64,000 nt of DNA, from NCBI RefSeq assembly GCF_022063185.1, contig NZ_CP091913.1, positions 1,426,001-1,490,000 of the forward strand, read 5' to 3'. The stretch is from Nostoc sp. UHCC 0870 (GTDB lineage: Bacteria > Cyanobacteriota > Cyanobacteriia > Cyanobacteriales > Nostocaceae). Position numbers and translations under genes: made by a program. This document shows, piece after piece, positions 8,461 through 18,037 of this stretch. Numbering within the stretch: position 1 is the first letter of the stretch; each line of letters begins with the position of its first letter. The notes under the pieces are model-generated. The model made no database searches. It was not told the DNA's origin and worked only from the letters and a program-made list of their open reading frames with translations.

Positions 8461-10407
8461 TTAAAACAAATCAAAGGATGGCCAATTGGTGACTTTGCTT
8501 TTAATTTGCCACATAAGTTTATCGAAGTCACTGCCGAAGCCTGATTTTTTACTGCGAGTATTAACTAGCACTGCCCAAGAGAACCCATCGTTAGTATTAA
8601 CCATCAATGCTTGCTCTCCTGGTAAACTGCCGCCATGCCAATGGTTGTTGGACTTGTTCACAGACCATCCTTTGGCGTAACCAGAGTTGACACTTGAGCC
8701 TTGATACATAGTAGCGATCGCACTAGCACTAAGAATATCAGGTTTAGGATTTAAACCATCTACCCGCACAGACAAACGAACTAAATCAATCGGTTTAGCA
8801 ATCCAGCCGCCGTGGGCATCCATGCGTGCTACTTTCATCCCATAGGGATTTTCGTCATTTTGACCGTAATAGGTAACTTCGTCGGCTTTTTTCTGGGCTA
8901 GGGTATCGCCGCTAATTTGCACATCGGTGACACCGGATGGCTTGAGGATATTAGTTTTCACATAATTTTCGTAGGTTTGTCCTGTGACTTTTTCAATTAC
9001 TCGCCCCAAAACACAATAGCCAAAATTAGAGTAAGCATATTTAGTTCCAGGCGCGTCATCTAAAGGACGGTTATCTAATACCCAACTAATCAATTGAGTT
9101 TGATTCATTGAGGGATTAGAAAACATCGGGTCATTACTACTGTTAGACCAACCGCCAGCTAAATGGCTGAGTAAATGTTCTAGGGTGATTTTATCGATAT
9201 TGGTCTTATAGGGTGTTGTGCCGTAGGTAGTGCCTAAAATGCCACCTTGACCGAAAATGCGATCGCTTAATTTTAGCTTGCCTTGCTCCACCAGTTTCAT
9301 AATTGCGATCGCAGTGATGGGTTTTGACACACTAGCAATGCGGAAACGGTGACGGGGTGCGACTCTTTCTTTTGTAGATTTGTCAGCCAAGCCGTAGGTT
9401 TTAGCTAATACCAAGCGACCATCTTTAGCTATTGCTAAGGAAAGACCAGGAACATCATAATTTTGCATAAACTGAGCCACAGTTTGATCAATAGCTTGCA
9501 GTTCTGAAGACTTATAACCGTTTTTGCTTTCCCAGATGGCTGCATATCTGTCTTCACCATTGACAGTGTAACCATTTACCGACACCGGACGATAGCCTTG
9601 ATAAAAGTAGCGTTCAAATTCGTCTTGATATTCTTGGGAATTCATCCCATGACGCGCTACCCAAGCACCACTACCAGATTTTTCCCAAAGGGCTGCATAT
9701 CTATCTTGACCGTTGAGGCTATAACCACTGACTTTAATTAAGCGGTAGCCTTGAGATGTGAACTTGTTAAATTCACTTTGATATTGCGCGGAAGTCATTC
9801 TGTGACGTGCTACCCAAGCCGGCGCATTGGCTGTTTTTTCAAAGATGACAGCATACAAGTCTTGATTGCCCACAGTGTAACCGCTAACGTCTACAGGACG
9901 ATAATCTTGGGCTGTATATTTATTAAATTCACTTTGATATTGTGCCGAAGTTAACCCGTGACGCGCCACCCATGCGGGTGCATTAGCTGTTTTCTCAAAG
10001 ATGACAGCATAGCGGTCTTGATTACCGACAGCATAACCACTTACCTGCACCGGACGATAACCTTGGGCGGTGTATTTGTTAAACTCACTTTGATATTGTG
10101 CCGAAGTTAACCCGTGACGCGCCACCCATGCGGGTGCATTAGCTGCTTTCTCAAAGATGACAGCATAGCGGTCTTGATTACCCACAGTGTAACCACTTAC
10201 CACCACCGGACGATAACCTTGAGCAGTGTATTTATTAAACTCACTTTGATATCGTGCCGAAGTTAACCCATGACGCGCCACCCATGCAGATGATGCTGCT
10301 ACTGCTACTGAGTGCTGATTGGGTAATAAATCACCCAATACTATTGCGGCTGAACTCATCCCCATCAACTGCATAAAGCGACGACGGCTTTTTATAGACA
10401 AAACCAT
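8461..10407 (-). CDS. Tat-exported serine hydrolase with BTRD1-like repeats
   Basis: A 648-residue protein. A twin-arginine signal (SRRRFMQLMG) starts at residue 7. Five tandem repeats of about 52 residues follow (about 41-295), each with WVARHG, YQSEF, GYRP and DRYA motifs, like bacterial tandem repeat domain 1. From about 300 a class C beta-lactamase/DD-peptidase fold begins, with SVSK (Ser359, Lys362), YSN in the YAYSNFGY motif and WHGGSLPG as the KTG equivalent. It should act outside the cytoplasm on a peptide, ester or peptidoglycan substrate. ATG 10407 is preceded by AGGAGA. Repeats 2 and 3 are also near-identical in DNA, a sign of recent duplication. Substrate unknown. Confidence 0.85.
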   Translation of the reverse strand: MVLSIKSRRRFMQLMGMSSAAIVLGDLLPNQHSVAVAASSAWVARHGLTSARYQSEFNKYTAQGYRPVVVSGYTVGNQDRYAVIFEKAANAPAWVARHGLTSAQYQSEFNKYTAQGYRPVQVSGYAVGNQDRYAVIFEKTANAPAWVARHGLTSAQYQSEFNKYTAQDYRPVDVSGYTVGNQDLYAVIFEKTANAPAWVARHRMTSAQYQSEFNKFTSQGYRLIKVSGYSLNGQDRYAALWEKSGSGAWVARHGMNSQEYQDEFERYFYQGYRPVSVNGYTVNGEDRYAAIWESKNGYKSSELQAIDQTVAQFMQNYDVPGLSLAIAKDGRLVLAKTYGLADKSTKERVAPRHRFRIASVSKPITAIAIMKLVEQGKLKLSDRIFGQGGILGTTYGTTPYKTNIDKITLEHLLSHLAGGWSNSSNDPMFSNPSMNQTQLISWVLDNRPLDDAPGTKYAYSNFGYCVLGRVIEKVTGQTYENYVKTNILKPSGVTDVQISGDTLAQKKADEVTYYGQNDENPYGMKVARMDAHGGWIAKPIDLVRLSVRVDGLNPKPDILSASAIATMYQGSSVNSGYAKGWSVNKSNNHWHGGSLPGEQALMVNTNDGFSWAVLVNTRSKKSGFGSDFDKLMWQIKSKVTNWPSFDLF

Positions 10408-10732
10408 ATTGAATATCTCCTGAAATAAATCATTTATACGTAAAGCCTGATCATAAAAGCTTGTCTACTATACAGGCTATTTAGTAGAAACTACTGAAAG
10501 TTTAATCATTGAATTCTATCTCTGAATATTTATATGGCGTAAGTCCAAGATTTATGCAGTTGTAAATTTAACAGTTGAGTAGATACAGCAGAAATAATTA
10601 GAGAACTTCCGACACAGGCGAGATGTTAGGTAAAGAATTAGCCGATAAACTGGTGCGATCGCTCTGCGGTAGAAAATAATAAGTTGAAAATAATACCAAT
10701 CATCGTGTCTCTACTCCCCACTCACAAACAGC

Positions 10733-11776
10733 ATGGCAGATCAAACTCAACCTCTAGACTCATTTCGGGCTTTAGCATTGCAAGTTACTTGTCACGCCGT
10801 CAATCAAGCAAGCGATCGCCAGGAGGTCAGCGTACTAATGCAAAAAACTATCACCCGCCTGACAAAGCAAATCGCCGCGAGTCTTGCATTTATTGGTTCT
10901 GATTGTCGGTTAATTGTCTTACCAGAATATTTCCTCACGGGTTTCCCGATGGGGGAATCTGTGGAAGCCTGGGCAAATAAAGCTTGTATAGAAATTAATG
11001 GTTATGAGTATGAATTACTCAGTAAAATTGCTCAAAAATATAATATATTTTTAGCTGGAAACGCCTATGAACTCGACCCCAATTTTCCGGGGTTATACTT
11101 TCAAACCTGCTTTGTCATCGATCCAAGTGGTGTAGTTGTCTTGCGTTATCGGCGGCTAAATTCTATGTTTGCGCCTACACCCCATGATGTCTGGGATAAA
11201 TACCTGGATTGCTACGGCTTAGAGGGAGTTTTCCCCGTAGCAAAAACTGCGATCGGTAACTTAGCGGCTTTGGCATCAGAAGAAATTTTATACCCAGAAT
11301 TAGCGCGGTGTTTAGCCATGCGTGGGGCGGAAATTTTCTTACATTCCACCTCCGAAGTTTATAGTAAAAATCTCACCCCTAAAGACGCAGCTAAAATCAC
11401 CCGCGCCGTCGAGAATATGGCTTATGTAGTCTCAGCCAACACCGCCGGACTAGCTGATAGTCCTATACCCATCGGTTCAGTAGATGGTGGCTCAAAAATT
11501 ATCGATCATCGCGGCATAATATTAGCCGAAACAGGCGCAGGGGAGAGTATGGCAGCCTTTGCAGAGATAGATTTAGTAGCATTAAGACGCGATCGCCACC
11601 GTCCAGGGTTAAATAATATACTTTCCCGTCAGCGATTTGAACTATACGCCCAAAGTTACACCCAATCAACATTTTATCCAGCCAACACCATGTTAAACCA
11701 ACCAGTAGACCGCAAGCATTTTATGGAAACTCAGCAGAAAACCATTGAACGCCTCAGTGAGTTAGGAATAATTTAA
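10733..11776 (+). CDS. Nitrilase-superfamily protein with altered catalytic triad
   Basis: A 347-residue carbon-nitrogen hydrolase fold protein. The Glu of the usual Glu-Lys-Cys triad is present in VLPEYFLTG. Where Lys is expected (KYRK) the sequence reads RYRRLN, and where the Cys elbow is expected (CxE...PE) it reads ASEEILYPELAR, so Cys appears replaced by Ser. The rest of the fold is well preserved (GAEIFLHSTSE, ENMAYVVSANTAG, GGSKIIDHRG). It may be an enzyme with altered chemistry, a non-catalytic homologue, or a family whose residues I have misaligned. It is followed by an aldehyde dehydrogenase on the same strand, which hints at one nitrogen or amide degradation pathway. Confidence 0.72.
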   Translation: MADQTQPLDSFRALALQVTCHAVNQASDRQEVSVLMQKTITRLTKQIAASLAFIGSDCRLIVLPEYFLTGFPMGESVEAWANKACIEINGYEYELLSKIAQKYNIFLAGNAYELDPNFPGLYFQTCFVIDPSGVVVLRYRRLNSMFAPTPHDVWDKYLDCYGLEGVFPVAKTAIGNLAALASEEILYPELARCLAMRGAEIFLHSTSEVYSKNLTPKDAAKITRAVENMAYVVSANTAGLADSPIPIGSVDGGSKIIDHRGIILAETGAGESMAAFAEIDLVALRRDRHRPGLNNILSRQRFELYAQSYTQSTFYPANTMLNQPVDRKHFMETQQKTIERLSELGII

Positions 11777-11907
11777 AAGATAGGGATTTGGAGAATAATG
11801 AAAAGTGCTGTTAGCGGTAGCGCGGCGTTTAGCCGGTTCCGTTAGCGGTAGCGCGGCTTTTAGTCGGTGCTGAGTTGGTAAAAAATTACGAATTACGAAT
11901 TAATAAA

Positions 11908-13326
11908 ATGACAAATCCTATAGAAGTACGTAATCCTCGCACGGGGAAATTTGACTATGTGATTATTCCGCCGCCGCCTCGGTTGCTAGCACAACAATGT
12001 AACCGGGTGCGGAGGGCGCAAACTCATTGGTATCAGTTGGGTGTAGAAGGTAGAATTGCAGCCTTACAGGAATGGAAGCAAGCGATATTATCTACACGCC
12101 AACAACTCACAGACGCGTTGGTAAATGATACCGGCAGATTATCTATATCTATATTAGAAATAGATTCTTTCTTAAGCAGCATTGACCGTTGGTGTGATTT
12201 AGCACCAGATTTACTGCAAGAATCCGCTAAAAATACCAGCATTCCCTTTATCGCCCTGCAACAAGCCTCTGTACCTTACTCTGTAGTTGGGGTAATTAGT
12301 TCGTGGAATTTTCCCTTGTTGCTATCGATGATTGATGCTATCCCGGCGTTGCTGGCGGGTTGTGCTGTTGTTGTGAAACCTAGTACAACTACACCTCGTT
12401 TTGTTGCACCTTTATTGACAACACTGAATAATATTACTCATCTACGGGATGTCTTAATTTTTATTGAGGGAACAGGCGAAACGGGGACAGCTTTAATTGA
12501 TTATGTAGATTTAATTTGTTTTACAGGTAGTGTCGCCACAGGGCGAAAAGTGGGAGAAGCCGCAGCTAAACGCTTTATACCTGCGTTTTTAGAATTGGGA
12601 GGCAAAGATCCCGCGATCGTTTTAGAATCAGCAAATGTAGACTTAGCCACCTCAGCTATTTTATGGGGTGCAGTCGTTAACACTGGTCAGTCATGTGTGT
12701 CTATTGAAAGAATTTACGTTGCTGAAGCCATATTTGAAGAGTTTTATCATCAACTAATAGCCAAAGCACATCGTCTTCAGCTAGCCTACCCCACCCTAGA
12801 AAGTGGGCAAATTGGGCCAATTATTGCCGAAAGACAAGCCGCAGTCATCAGTGACCATCTCTCGGATGCAGTAGAAAAGGGTGCAGTCATTCACTGCGGC
12901 GGTAAAGTTGAGGAATTAGGCGGTGGTTGGTGGTGTCGTCCCACGGTGTTAACCCAAGTCAATCATTCCATGAAAGTGATGACCGAAGAAACTTTCGGCC
13001 CTATTATGCCTGTAATGCCATTTCCCAGTGTGGAAGAAGCATTATACTTAGCTAACGATTCCATTTATGGACTAAGTGCAGCCGTGTTTGCTGGTTCAGA
13101 AGAGGAAGCCTTAGCCGTTGGTCGGCAAATCAATGCTGGTGCTATTAGTATTAATGATGCGGCTTTAACTGCCATGATGCACGAGGGAGAGAAAAACGCC
13201 TTCAAATTTTCAGGACTGGGTGGTTCACGCATGGGTACAGCAGCAATAAAGCGATTTCTGCGAAAACAGGCATTTTTAATTAAAACTAATTCTGTCAATG
13301 ACCCCTGGTGGTTTGATCATACGTAA
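11908..13326 (+). CDS. NAD(P)-dependent aldehyde dehydrogenase
   Basis: A 472-residue ALDH oxidising an aldehyde to an acid. Seen: SWNFPLLLSM, VVKPSTTTPRF, the coenzyme-binding FTGSVATGRKVG, the general-base Glu in LELGGKDPAIVL and the nucleophile Cys in NTGQSCVSIER. The C-terminal half has EETFGPIMPVMPF and GLSAAVF. ATG 11908 is chosen; an upstream TTG at 11875 would add eleven residues from repeat-like DNA. It lies 131 bp after the nitrilase-like gene, separated by two copies of a GTTAGCGGTAGCGCGGC repeat. The substrate cannot be told from the sequence. Confidence 0.88.
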   Translation: MTNPIEVRNPRTGKFDYVIIPPPPRLLAQQCNRVRRAQTHWYQLGVEGRIAALQEWKQAILSTRQQLTDALVNDTGRLSISILEIDSFLSSIDRWCDLAPDLLQESAKNTSIPFIALQQASVPYSVVGVISSWNFPLLLSMIDAIPALLAGCAVVVKPSTTTPRFVAPLLTTLNNITHLRDVLIFIEGTGETGTALIDYVDLICFTGSVATGRKVGEAAAKRFIPAFLELGGKDPAIVLESANVDLATSAILWGAVVNTGQSCVSIERIYVAEAIFEEFYHQLIAKAHRLQLAYPTLESGQIGPIIAERQAAVISDHLSDAVEKGAVIHCGGKVEELGGGWWCRPTVLTQVNHSMKVMTEETFGPIMPVMPFPSVEEALYLANDSIYGLSAAVFAGSEEEALAVGRQINAGAISINDAALTAMMHEGEKNAFKFSGLGGSRMGTAAIKRFLRKQAFLIKTNSVNDPWWFDHT

Positions 13327-13404
13327 TAACTCATTTTAAGCAATAGCCCAAGTCATTCAAAAAATCACATAGGATTGCTATAGTTAATCGATAGGAGTCG
13401 CATC

Positions 13405-13851
13405 ATGCCTAACATCCGTGAAGGAATGCCTGTACTCGTCCGTCATGAAGGTGATTGGATTGGTACATATACTGTAGTTGATACATCAGGAAAAATTATT
13501 GACCAGCATGAATCCCATTTAACTTGTCAATTTCCCGACAATAGCCCCTATCCCTACTACCAAATTAACCGTTATAAGTGGGCTGATGGTAAACAAGAAG
13601 AACATCAATTTCCTGGCACATATCATGATCAAGCCCTTTGGTTTGATACAGAACGGGTTCAAGGAAAAGCTTGGGAGATAGATGAATCTACCATAATTTT
13701 GTGCTTTTCTTACAAAACAGTACCAGAAATATCTTTATCGGAAATGATTTATATTAGTCCAGATAATAACCATCGCGCCCGCACTTGGCATTGGTTTAAA
13801 AATCATCAAATATACCAACGTACTCTAATTCAGGAAGAAAGACTAAAATAA
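13405..13851 (+). CDS. DUF3598-like (lipocalin-type) protein
   Basis: A 148-residue soluble protein of beta-strand character (GDWIGTYTVVD, HLTCQF, YYQINRYKWADGK, HQFPGTYHDQALWFD). It resembles short cyanobacterial DUF3598-type proteins with a lipocalin-like barrel. No active-site motif is evident. The ATG is preceded by AGGAG at good spacing. It seems to be a single gene between the aldehyde dehydrogenase and hisS. Confidence 0.55.
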   Translation: MPNIREGMPVLVRHEGDWIGTYTVVDTSGKIIDQHESHLTCQFPDNSPYPYYQINRYKWADGKQEEHQFPGTYHDQALWFDTERVQGKAWEIDESTIILCFSYKTVPEISLSEMIYISPDNNHRARTWHWFKNHQIYQRTLIQEERLK

Positions 13852-13877
13852 GAAGCTACTATTTTCAGCATTAAATG

Positions 13878-13972
13878 TAGGTTGGGTTAAGCGCAGCGCA
13901 ACCCAACATGAATCTCGGAAACCCGCATGGATATGGGTGTTGGGTCTACCTTACGTCAACTCAACCTACAAT
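13878..13972. repeat. Extragenic inverted repeat
   Basis: GTAGGTTGGGTT at the left pairs with AACTCAACCTAC at the right with one mismatch, and GGTTGGGTT..AACCCAAC forms an inner hairpin. It looks like one of the dispersed palindromic repeats common in Nostocales intergenic DNA. Confidence 0.6.
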
Positions 13973-14000
13973 TTTTGCTAATAGAAACTCAAAGTATTTG

Positions 14001-14020
14001 AACCCGCGCAGGCGGGTTTT
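14001..14020 (+). terminator. GC hairpin with T-run (terminator or dispersed repeat)
   Basis: AACCCGC-GCAG-GCGGGTT is followed by TTGCTTG, a compact hairpin 150 bp after the DUF3598-like gene. It could stop that transcript. A similar sequence also occurs as a dispersed repeat in related genomes, from memory. Confidence 0.5.
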
Positions 14021-14101
14021 GCTTGTATAGTCGCGACTTCCATTCGCATGGGTACAAAATATCAGTTATAATTTCAAGTCGCAACTTGAAAAGGTAGACT
14101 T

Positions 14102-15490
14102 ATGGCAAAAGGTGACAAAATAAACTTTTCTACTCCTAGTGGCTTTCCTGAATTTCTGCCCAGTGAAAAACGCTTAGAATTATATTTATTAGATACCATC
14201 CGTAGAGTTTACGAAAGCTATGGATTCACACCTATTGAAACTCCCGCAATCGAACGTTTAGAAGTATTGCAAGCTAAAGGTAATCAAGGGGACAATATTA
14301 TTTATGGTATAGACCCTATCTTACCGCCAAATCGCCAAGCTGAAAAAGATAAATCAGGGGAAACAGGTTCAGAAGCAAGGGCTTTAAAGTTTGACCAAAC
14401 TGTGCCTTTAGCGGCGTATATTGCTCGTCACCTCAACGAATTAACCTTTCCCTTTGCCCGTTACCAAATGGATGTAGTTTTTCGAGGGGAAAGGGCAAAA
14501 GATGGTAGGTTTCGTCAGTTTCGTCAGTGTGATATTGATGTTGTGGCGCGGCGTGAACTCAGTTTGTTATATGATGCCCAAATGCCTGCAATCATCACAG
14601 AAATATTTGAGGCAATTAATATTGGTGACTTTGTAATTCGCATCAATAACCGCAAAGTTTTAACGGGATTTTTTCAATCTTTAGAAATATCAGAAACTCA
14701 AATTAAATCTTGTGTTGGTATTATCGATAATCTCGAAAAAATTGGGGAAGCTAAAGTTAAACTAGAGTTAGAGAAAGAAGGGATTAATCCAGAACAGACA
14801 CAAAAGATTATCGATTTTGTCAAAATTGATGGTGATATTGATGAAGTGTTAAATAAACTTAAGAAGCTCTCTCAAACCTTGCCAGAATGTGAACAATTTA
14901 GTTTAGGTGTTAGCGAATTAGAAACAGTAATTGCCGGGGTGCGGAATCTGGGAGTGCCGGATAAACGTTTTTGTATTGATTTAGCGATCGCTCGTGGTCT
15001 AAACTACTATACAGGCACAGTTTACGAAACCACCCTGATCGGGCATGAGGCTTTAGGTAGTATCTGTTCTGGTGGCAGATATGAAGAATTAGTAGGGATG
15101 TTCTTGGGTGAGAAAATGCCAGGAGTGGGTATTTCCATTGGGTTAACTCGCTTAATTAGTCGTCTGCTAAAAGCTGGTATTCTCAAAACCTTACCTGCAA
15201 CGCCAACACAGGTAGTAGTAGTGAATATGCAAGAAGACTTAATGCCAACTTATCTAAAAGTTTCCCAACAGTTACGCCAAGCTGGTATTAATGTTGTGAC
15301 TAACTTTGATAAGCGTCCTTTGGGTAAACAATTTCAAGCAGCAGATAAACAAGGTATTCGTTTTTGTGTAATTATTGGTGCTGATGAAGCCGCAGCAGAA
15401 AAATCATCCCTCAAGGATTTGCAAACAGGCGAACAAATAGAAGTAGCTTTAGATAATTTAGCAGAGGAAATAAAACTCAGACTTATGTAA
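14102..15490 (+). CDS. hisS: Histidyl-tRNA synthetase
   Basis: HisRS charges tRNA-His with histidine. The class II motifs are visible: motif 1 region TPIETPAIERLEVLQAKG, motif 2 loop RGERAKDGRFRQFRQCDID, the HisA motif IARGLNYYTGTVYE, and motif 3 GVGISIGLTRLI. The last 90 residues form the anticodon-binding domain. The 462-residue length is slightly above the usual 420-430 because of an insertion in the middle (about 200-280). Two genes follow with gaps of about 22-25 bp and may be co-transcribed. Confidence 0.93.
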   Translation: MAKGDKINFSTPSGFPEFLPSEKRLELYLLDTIRRVYESYGFTPIETPAIERLEVLQAKGNQGDNIIYGIDPILPPNRQAEKDKSGETGSEARALKFDQTVPLAAYIARHLNELTFPFARYQMDVVFRGERAKDGRFRQFRQCDIDVVARRELSLLYDAQMPAIITEIFEAINIGDFVIRINNRKVLTGFFQSLEISETQIKSCVGIIDNLEKIGEAKVKLELEKEGINPEQTQKIIDFVKIDGDIDEVLNKLKKLSQTLPECEQFSLGVSELETVIAGVRNLGVPDKRFCIDLAIARGLNYYTGTVYETTLIGHEALGSICSGGRYEELVGMFLGEKMPGVGISIGLTRLISRLLKAGILKTLPATPTQVVVVNMQEDLMPTYLKVSQQLRQAGINVVTNFDKRPLGKQFQAADKQGIRFCVIIGADEAAAEKSSLKDLQTGEQIEVALDNLAEEIKLRLM

Positions 15491-15512
15491 ATCATAAATT
15501 TATCAGGGTGCT

Positions 15513-16343
15513 ATGAATAAACCAATCAAACGAGCTTTTTTAGATACAGAAGATGGGCAAATCCTTTATAGATTGGGCGGTGAGGGAGAACCTCTATTTT
15601 TGCTGCATCAGAACTTCAGAAGTAGCGATGAATTCCGCGAGTTAATGCCAATCTTTGCTCAAAAAAGACTAGTCATCGCTATGGATTTTTTAGGACTAGG
15701 AGATTCTGATAAACCGCCGAGAATGTATTCAATTGAGGACTATGCAAAAACTGTTATTTTGCTGATGGACGAATTAGGAATAGAAACTACTAGTATTCTT
15801 GGAAATCATACAGGTGCTTGCGTAGCAGCAGAAGTAGCAGCAGCTTATTCTGGGAGAGTTAAAAAAATTATCTTATGCAACATAGATAACTTTAGTGAAG
15901 AGGGAAAAGCTGCTTTATCGCATAAATTTGCAAATCTTAAGATAAACTCTGACGGTTCTCATCTCATACAAAGATGGTTAGCAAGAGCAAATTATATAGG
16001 TTCTGCTGAGTTAAATCATCGTTGGGTTTTAGATGATTTAAAATGTTTCGGCTATCCTTGGTATGCACCTTTGGCTGTTATCGATTACTGCCAAAGAATG
16101 GAAGAAAGGTTACGTTTAGTAAAAGCTCCAACTCTCATATTGTCTGGTACAGAAGATGTAAAACAGTTAGAAAGACTCGGTTTTGCTAATGCAGACAATA
16201 GAGAATTCATTGTAAGATCAATTCCTCATGCCAAAATGATTGATATTCAAGGTGGTACTATCTGCATGATGAACCAAATACCTGAAGAAATATCAAAGAT
16301 AGCAATTGAATTTCTAGATGAAAAATCAGTTGATTTCAGGTAG
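15513..16343 (+). CDS. Alpha/beta-hydrolase-fold protein with His in nucleophile elbow
   Basis: A 276-residue alpha/beta-hydrolase fold protein. FLLHQNFRSSDEF corresponds to the oxyanion region, AMDFLGLGDSDKP is the classic loop after strand 4, and the nucleophile elbow reads ILGNHTGAC, with His where Ser is expected in GxSxG. Near the C-terminus the position of the catalytic His reads GGTICMMNQIPEE, with no His. The standard Ser-Asp-His triad is therefore not seen. It may use different chemistry or be non-catalytic. It lies 22 bp after hisS and 24 bp before the cupin-like gene. Confidence 0.7.
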   Translation: MNKPIKRAFLDTEDGQILYRLGGEGEPLFLLHQNFRSSDEFRELMPIFAQKRLVIAMDFLGLGDSDKPPRMYSIEDYAKTVILLMDELGIETTSILGNHTGACVAAEVAAAYSGRVKKIILCNIDNFSEEGKAALSHKFANLKINSDGSHLIQRWLARANYIGSAELNHRWVLDDLKCFGYPWYAPLAVIDYCQRMEERLRLVKAPTLILSGTEDVKQLERLGFANADNREFIVRSIPHAKMIDIQGGTICMMNQIPEEISKIAIEFLDEKSVDFR

Positions 16344-16367
16344 AAAATATATAAGGGAGAATATGAA

Positions 16368-17285
16368 GTGGAGAACGAACAAAATAGCGATTTTAATCAC
16401 GCAGATAAACACAAAATTAATGATTTTCTCTCTGTATTTTCTGTAAAAGAAGATTGGGGTGGAGATGGTACAGGACGTTTGAATTTATCAGGAAGAAGAG
16501 TAGCGATATCTAAAGAGTATATACCTCGCAAGTATCATTTTTTTAATACAAATGCTGTGCCTGAAGAAGAAGGATGGCGAATCAATGGAATGCCAGATTA
16601 TACACTACCAGGCAAACGAAGATTGCTGACTTGGCATGACTGCGGTGCATCTACTTCTAGGGTAGTGCTACCACCACAATTTGAAGCGCCACCTGGTATC
16701 TTTACAGCCGATTTGGAAATTTTTATTCTTGCTGGTAAGATTCAAATTGGTGAATGGAGACTAGATAAACATTCTTATTCCTTTATTCCCGCAGGGTTGA
16801 AAGTAGAATACTGGAAAGTTTTAGGTGAAGAGGAAGTAGAGATCCTTTGGATGGAAAATGGGCCTGTTCCACTTCAATACCAATATGCAGAAACAAATTA
16901 TCCAGATGCTAGATTAAGTGAATACATTCCAGTATTAGATAGCAAATTGTTGCCTTGGGGTAAAACAGAGACAGTTCAATTTGAAGTAGCAAAAAAGAAG
17001 TTTTTAAGGAAACATAATAACGGTGGTGGAACTTGGCTACTTGCTATCTTGCCACATTATGATGGTCACTATGGAATGATTCAGCAATATAATGAAGAAG
17101 CATATGCTATAGCTGGATATTGTGATATAGGAAATTATCAGTTTGCAAAAGATCACCTAGGTTACTGTCCCAGTAATAGCACTTTCCCTAGACATAGAAC
17201 TGTTGATGGGGGTTTATTTTTTGTCAGAGTTGATAGAGATTTATCAAAAGTTAGTACAGTTTTGTCCTATGCAAATGGGGATTAA
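16368..17285 (+). CDS. Cupin-like protein (DUF4437 type)
   Basis: A 305-residue protein with one clear cupin-like block at about 115-165 (TADLEIFILAGKIQIGEW, SFIPAGLKVEYWKVL) and a second half of similar length. This suits a two-domain cupin of the DUF4437 kind. The start is GTG 16368, placed after AAGGGAGA; the nearby ATG at 16363 is out of frame. It probably forms an operon with the preceding hydrolase-fold gene. Substrate and reaction are unknown; a ring-opening or lactonase-type role is only a guess. Confidence 0.6.
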   Translation: MENEQNSDFNHADKHKINDFLSVFSVKEDWGGDGTGRLNLSGRRVAISKEYIPRKYHFFNTNAVPEEEGWRINGMPDYTLPGKRRLLTWHDCGASTSRVVLPPQFEAPPGIFTADLEIFILAGKIQIGEWRLDKHSYSFIPAGLKVEYWKVLGEEEVEILWMENGPVPLQYQYAETNYPDARLSEYIPVLDSKLLPWGKTETVQFEVAKKKFLRKHNNGGGTWLLAILPHYDGHYGMIQQYNEEAYAIAGYCDIGNYQFAKDHLGYCPSNSTFPRHRTVDGGLFFVRVDRDLSKVSTVLSYANGD

Positions 17286-17286
17286 T

Positions 17287-17931
17287 CTACCGTCTTTTTA
17301 AATAACGCCCACAAGGTGAACCTAAAACTTGTGCATTGTCATAAATCAAATTTCCCCGCAAAAAGGTACTCTTAACTCTTCCTGTTAACTCCATTCCTGC
17401 AAAGGGGGTTTAACCTTGTTGTGATTCTGATTCAGCAGCTTTAACCACAAAGCTTTCATCGGGGTCAACTAACACCAAATCAGCATCGTAACCAATAGCA
17501 ATATCACCTTTAGTTAATAACCCAAAACGCCGTGACGGATTCCAAGATAGTAATTTAGCCATGTGGTTATAAGACATTTCCCGCTTACTACCTTCACTGA
17601 ATACACCCGAAAGTAAATATTCTGTACCACCAAAACCAGACTTGGCTAACCAAATATTATTCGGGTATTTTGCACTGATTTTTTGTTCCGCAGCACAGCA
17701 AGCATGGTCACTAACTATCCAATCTACTTGATGGTTGAGTACCGCTTGCCATAAGTATTCCACATCAACACGGGGACGAATAGGGGGGTTAACTTTTGCC
17801 CAAGTCCCATTAGGGGTATCAACATCTAATAGTAAATGCCCAACAGTAACTTCTCGCCGAAAATTAATATGAGGAAAAGCAGTTTGCATAGTTAAAGCTG
17901 CTTCCATTGCTTTACGGGAACTCAGATGCAA
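17287..17931 (-). pseudogene. Decayed dihydropyrimidinase/allantoinase-type amidohydrolase
   Basis: The remnant reads HLSSRKAMEAAL, VNPPIRPRVDVEYLW, VDWIVSDHACC and YDADLVLVDPDE, all typical of the C-terminal two thirds of hydantoinase/allantoinase proteins. The N-terminal third is absent: an in-frame stop lies just upstream of codon 17931. At 17410-17412 a TAA interrupts the frame, yet homologous sequence continues in frame beyond it (TPFAGMELTGRV, then GRYLKRR and a TAG at 17287). The family usually has Tyr at the stop position (GYTPF). So there are two lesions, a truncation and a nonsense change. Confidence 0.8.
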
Positions 17932-18037
17932 TAAATTATATTAAGTATGGTTTGGCGCATCAGTTGGAGTGGGATAAGGCTTTATGAGTGTTTTTAACGC
18001 AGAGTGGCGCGGAGGTTTTTTTTGAGGGTGTTTGAAG

